From Hamiltosporidium magnivora (Eukaryota > Microsporidia > Dubosqiidae): a DNA stretch of 25,370 bases. Under the pieces are notes generated by a model. That model did no database searches and was not told the DNA's origin. It was given only the letters and a program-made list of their open reading frames with translations. How positions within the stretch are numbered: position 1 is the stretch's first letter; each line of letters starts with the position of its first letter. Positions 22,082 to 25,370 of this stretch are shown piece after piece. The position numbers and the translations under genes were made by a program. The stretch covers positions 1-25,370 of the forward strand of contig PITI01000074.1 of the NCBI GenBank assembly GCA_004325065.1. The letters are read 5' to 3'.

Positions 22082-23940
22082 AAATAAAAAAATTAAATTA
22101 TCATATCATTTCTTGGTATTTCAATTAGAATTATTTTTTTATTTTTTTTTCATACTTAAATCTCTAGTTATAGGTACAAAAAAAAGAAGGTCTACGTGAA
22201 CATAATTCCTATATTAAATAAATGTAATTCCATTATAAAGTCTTTTTCTTCTCACTCAATCTAAAGGCTGTATTTTTTACAAATTTACAAAAAATAGAAA
22301 GAATATAAATTGTATACAATATTTTGTGTAAATGCAAAACCCTTGTCCTTAAACTATAATATATAGGAATGTTTAAATAATCATTATAATTCCAAAGGGT
22401 GTGGAATTTAAATTACCGGTTTTTCACTTTAATCCATTTCGTTTATTAAACTATCAAATTACTTGATTTCAATCTTTTATTATAAATAAAAAATATATCT
22501 AAGTTTTGATTAAATAAACGCCTATGCAAATTACTCGAGTTTTCTCAGAATTATATGTTTTTAGAAAATAAATGTGATAAGTTTTTTAAGACTATCTCTG
22601 TTGTTAAAACCTAACTATCCACTTTTATGAGAATACTTTTAAAGCGATAGCTGGCATATATTCATTATTATTCTACAAATTAACCTATGTTTATATACTT
22701 TATTGATAAGATTATGTATATGTTTAAGCACAAATTTCACATATTCTATGTCATTAATTTGTATAGTTATTATATAATATGCTAAACGATTCGAAGGCTA
22801 TCTAAACATATGTTTATAATGTCTTATTTTGATTTTTAAAAGTATCTAAAAAACCTTGTCTCTATTATACCATATTATAATCGTATAGTAAATATATTTG
22901 ACTTTCTATTATATTTTTGATATTTTTTAAGGTTATTTTCTTATTGTTCTAATTAAAATCGCATAGTTCTAAAAATAAACTAAAAAAAATATATAATTCA
23001 TTGCCTAAGGCATGCCAAAAATATTACATAAGATTCAATTACGAATTGAAGTAATCATTATAAAATTTGGTCAGTTTTTTAGTTGACTTTTTGATTTGTA
23101 ATTAGATTTAGTAAGTCTTTATACGATTAAAAAACTATAAAAAAAATTGGTTTAAAAAATAATGGATCTTTCAATGCATAAAAATATAATAGAATACATT
23201 AAATGTGACCATGATAGTTTTATTTTAGAGTTTACTATAAAATCTAGCTGTTTTTTTAAATATTTTTATCACCTATTATTGCAAAGTTAAGCAATAAATT
23301 TTTTATATTGTGCATAAATAAATCGAAGAAGTGTTAAAACATCGAATTACACAAAGGCACGATAAAATACTAAACCACTCTAAATAATATTAAAATTACT
23401 TTAAGGTATAACATTACCCTATTATAATTAACTCGAGTCGTTGTTTTGTGTTTAGTTTCATTAAATATTTTTCTAGGATTATATACTTACGATATGACTA
23501 AAGATTACAATCTTGGCTTAAATAAATTTTAAAATGTGATATTCAATGCAAGAAACTTTTTATTATCGCTTCAAGTAGTCTTACAACAACCTCTTAAGTT
23601 TTTTTTTGTAACTATCTCTGAAGTTCTGACAGTAAATTTTTAATCTTGATTTTTTTTTTCGAATTCTTCAAAAATACATACTAAACACTGTATGAAGCAA
23701 TTTAAAAAGGTGAAAATTTTCTTAAAAAACATATGCAACTTAATCTTCTTAAAACATCACAAATATTATATGTCAGTATAGTCAAATTAAATAAATGATT
23801 TTATTCAAATTTATAGATATTTTTCTTTTCAATTTAGGCAAGTTAATGTTTTTGATTTTTATACGTATGGACGGTTAAATGATTTTAAAAAATATAATTT
23901 TTAACATAACATTTTTTTTCCAAATCAATTTCTAAAATAC
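22082..23940. other. Gene-free AT-rich stretch after the third pol relic
   Basis: No supportable gene, RNA or clear repeat is visible. No further copy of the A/B/C repeat is seen where the 8.2-8.8 kb spacing would place its internal anchor (about 23570). Toward the right end, short 'ttcttcaaaaata' and 'acttcaaaagttcttaaat' blocks (about 23665 and 23939) resemble pieces of the tandem repeat that follows, so the array may start earlier than marked. Confidence 0.5.
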
Positions 23941-23949
23941 TTCAAAAGT

Positions 23950-25370
23950 TCTTAAATAATTTAGTACATTTTTTGGTTTAAATTTGTTTTATCTTATTAA
24001 CATTACTTTGCCTTATTTTTTATATATTGTTTGATCGAGTTAATTTATATCAACATTGAAGACTTCGAAATTTTTAAAAAAAAACAGATTAAAAAGAGAT
24101 ACTTTTTAATGCTATAAAAGTGTCAAATTCTACAAATAAGATTGTATAAATGTGACAGTTGTTTTTGTTATAACATTTGAAAAAAAAAATTGCATCTTTA
24201 TTTTACCTATTTTTTTTGAATTCTTTCGTTTCATATTTGTATATAGTATACAGACCGAATATAGAAGTATCAAAAAATCTAGATGACAATATAATGTTTT
24301 TACATGTATGTAAAACAGCTAGAAATACCAGAAACTATCTAAAAAACTTTCGTTGTGTATGTAATAAAATTTTACCATCTATTAGTACATTGTTTAAACT
24401 TATTTTTTTTCAATTTCTAATCCTATATTTTGTATATACCATGTAAGCACTTCAAAATTTTTAAAAAGAAAGACTTGAAAGATATTGATTTAATTCGTGA
24501 AAACTACGTATAATATAGCAAAAAAATTATACAAGCATTTGATAATGGTATCTGACTCGAATCTCTAGGTGCTTTTTTACATTTTTGTGATCTAGAATTT
24601 CCTAATTTGGTTGATATAGTTTCATATAGTCGTATTGAAGATTCAAAAATATGAAAGAAATTTAAGAAAAATAAAAAAAATTATACACATTAAAAATTCT
24701 GTAAATTGTTCAGAACTCTTTGTTATTATCAAATAAAGTTATTTTATTTCTTTAAAATTTCCTATTTAGCCCTTTTACTCTTTTTATATGAGTTTTAATT
24801 TTCTTGGTATAGTTTTGTATATAGTATATTAAACGATTGAAAATTAGAAACAGTGGTTTCAATTATAAGTCTTCTATTGGTAATTGTGTAAAAAATTTAT
24901 CCATTTTTTGTAAATACTTTGTTTTGATAGTTTGAATAAAATCCCGTAATGTTCTATCATAATTCGATATATATTGTATAGAATATATGAAACTCCTTTA
25001 ATATTAAAAATAAGATTTTAAACTATATAATCTCTTCTGTTTTTAAATCAGTACCAATCCAATGAAACTAGAAGATAATACTCTTTGGTTATGTTTAACA
25101 TTAAAATTTTTCTGTGTAATCATTTATTACAGCTATTCTAATTTCTTTGTTTAAAGCTCTAAATAATCTTATTGGCTATTCGAAAATAATGAAGGATAAA
25201 TTAAAATAATATAGTCGATCCTAGAAACCTACATGTGATAAATCGAATATTCCAAAATAAAACTATTATTTCATTAGCTTTAAAAAACTAATGTTGTTTA
25301 ATTTTCTTCCTATAAATTTTTATCGATTATTTTTTTTATAGAGTTTATAATATACAGTATGAAGAAATTG
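23950..25370 (+). repeat. Degenerate tandem repeat, period about 192 bases
   Basis: A recurring block 'tttgtatata' or close variants starts at 24236, 24429, 24620 and 24814, with spacings of 193, 191 and 194 bases; the first and fourth share tttgtatatagtata exactly. A second block, 'acttcgaaatttttaaaaa', at about 24062, recurs as 'acttcaaaatttttaaaaa' near 24451 and as 'gattcaaaaata' near 24641, again about one or two periods apart. A T-rich 'ttttacctattttttttgaattctt'-like section precedes each block. Further right the phase continues with a shorter unit: 'attgtatagaata' near 24973 and 'tataatatacagta' near 25345. Units are strongly diverged. The array runs off the window end. An 89-codon frame starting with TTG at 24177 lies inside it and is not called as a gene. 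Confidence 0.62.

Noticed and set aside
24177..24446. Plus-strand 89-codon frame
   Set aside because: It begins at a TTG in poly-A, lies within the 192-base tandem repeat, and its product shows no domain; neighbouring repeat units do not preserve the frame.

Overview
This window is very AT-rich (by eye roughly three-quarters to four-fifths A+T). I find no intact gene of recognisable function: no ordinary cellular gene, tRNA, rRNA or CRISPR array. The longest uninterrupted frames are under 100 codons. The recognisable content is eukaryotic: decayed pol genes of Ty3/gypsy-type LTR retrotransposons, all on the + strand. The host is therefore probably a eukaryote with gene-poor, AT-rich, transposon-filled chromosomes. 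AT-rich microsporidia or fungi are candidates, but the lineage is inference and I hold it weakly. All family assignments come from reading motifs by eye; no search was run.

Layout. 1-340 is the tail of a dispersed repeat (copy A). 370-1020 is an unidentified coding-like relic. About 2100-2360 has a faint reverse transcriptase (RT) trace and 3028-4790 has integrase-like (IN) traces. 5260-6690 is a clear RT plus RNase H (RH) relic. 6710-9140 is repeat copy B. 9141-11173 is gene-free. 11174-12028 is a clear RT-end/RH/IN zinc-finger relic, and 13245-13870 is an IN catalytic-core relic. A T-rich stretch follows, then repeat copy C (about 14930-17400). A third long pol relic runs from 17793 to 22081: RT, connection, RH, IN zinc finger, IN core, IN C-terminus. 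From 22082 the sequence is AT-rich, and from about 23950 to the window end it is an old tandem repeat with a period near 192 bp.

How the pieces fit. Copies A, B and C have the same orientation, and their right ends are 8.8 and 8.26 kb apart, with a + strand pol relic after each. This fits a head-to-tail series of dead retroelements in which A, B and C are either long LTRs or a conserved leader/gag section. Decay is unusual in places: several relics keep one reading frame over hundreds of bases while collecting many stop codons, so substitution has outweighed frameshifting there. In two relics the integrase zinc finger and catalytic core are separated by 1.2-1.4 kb of AT-rich sequence.
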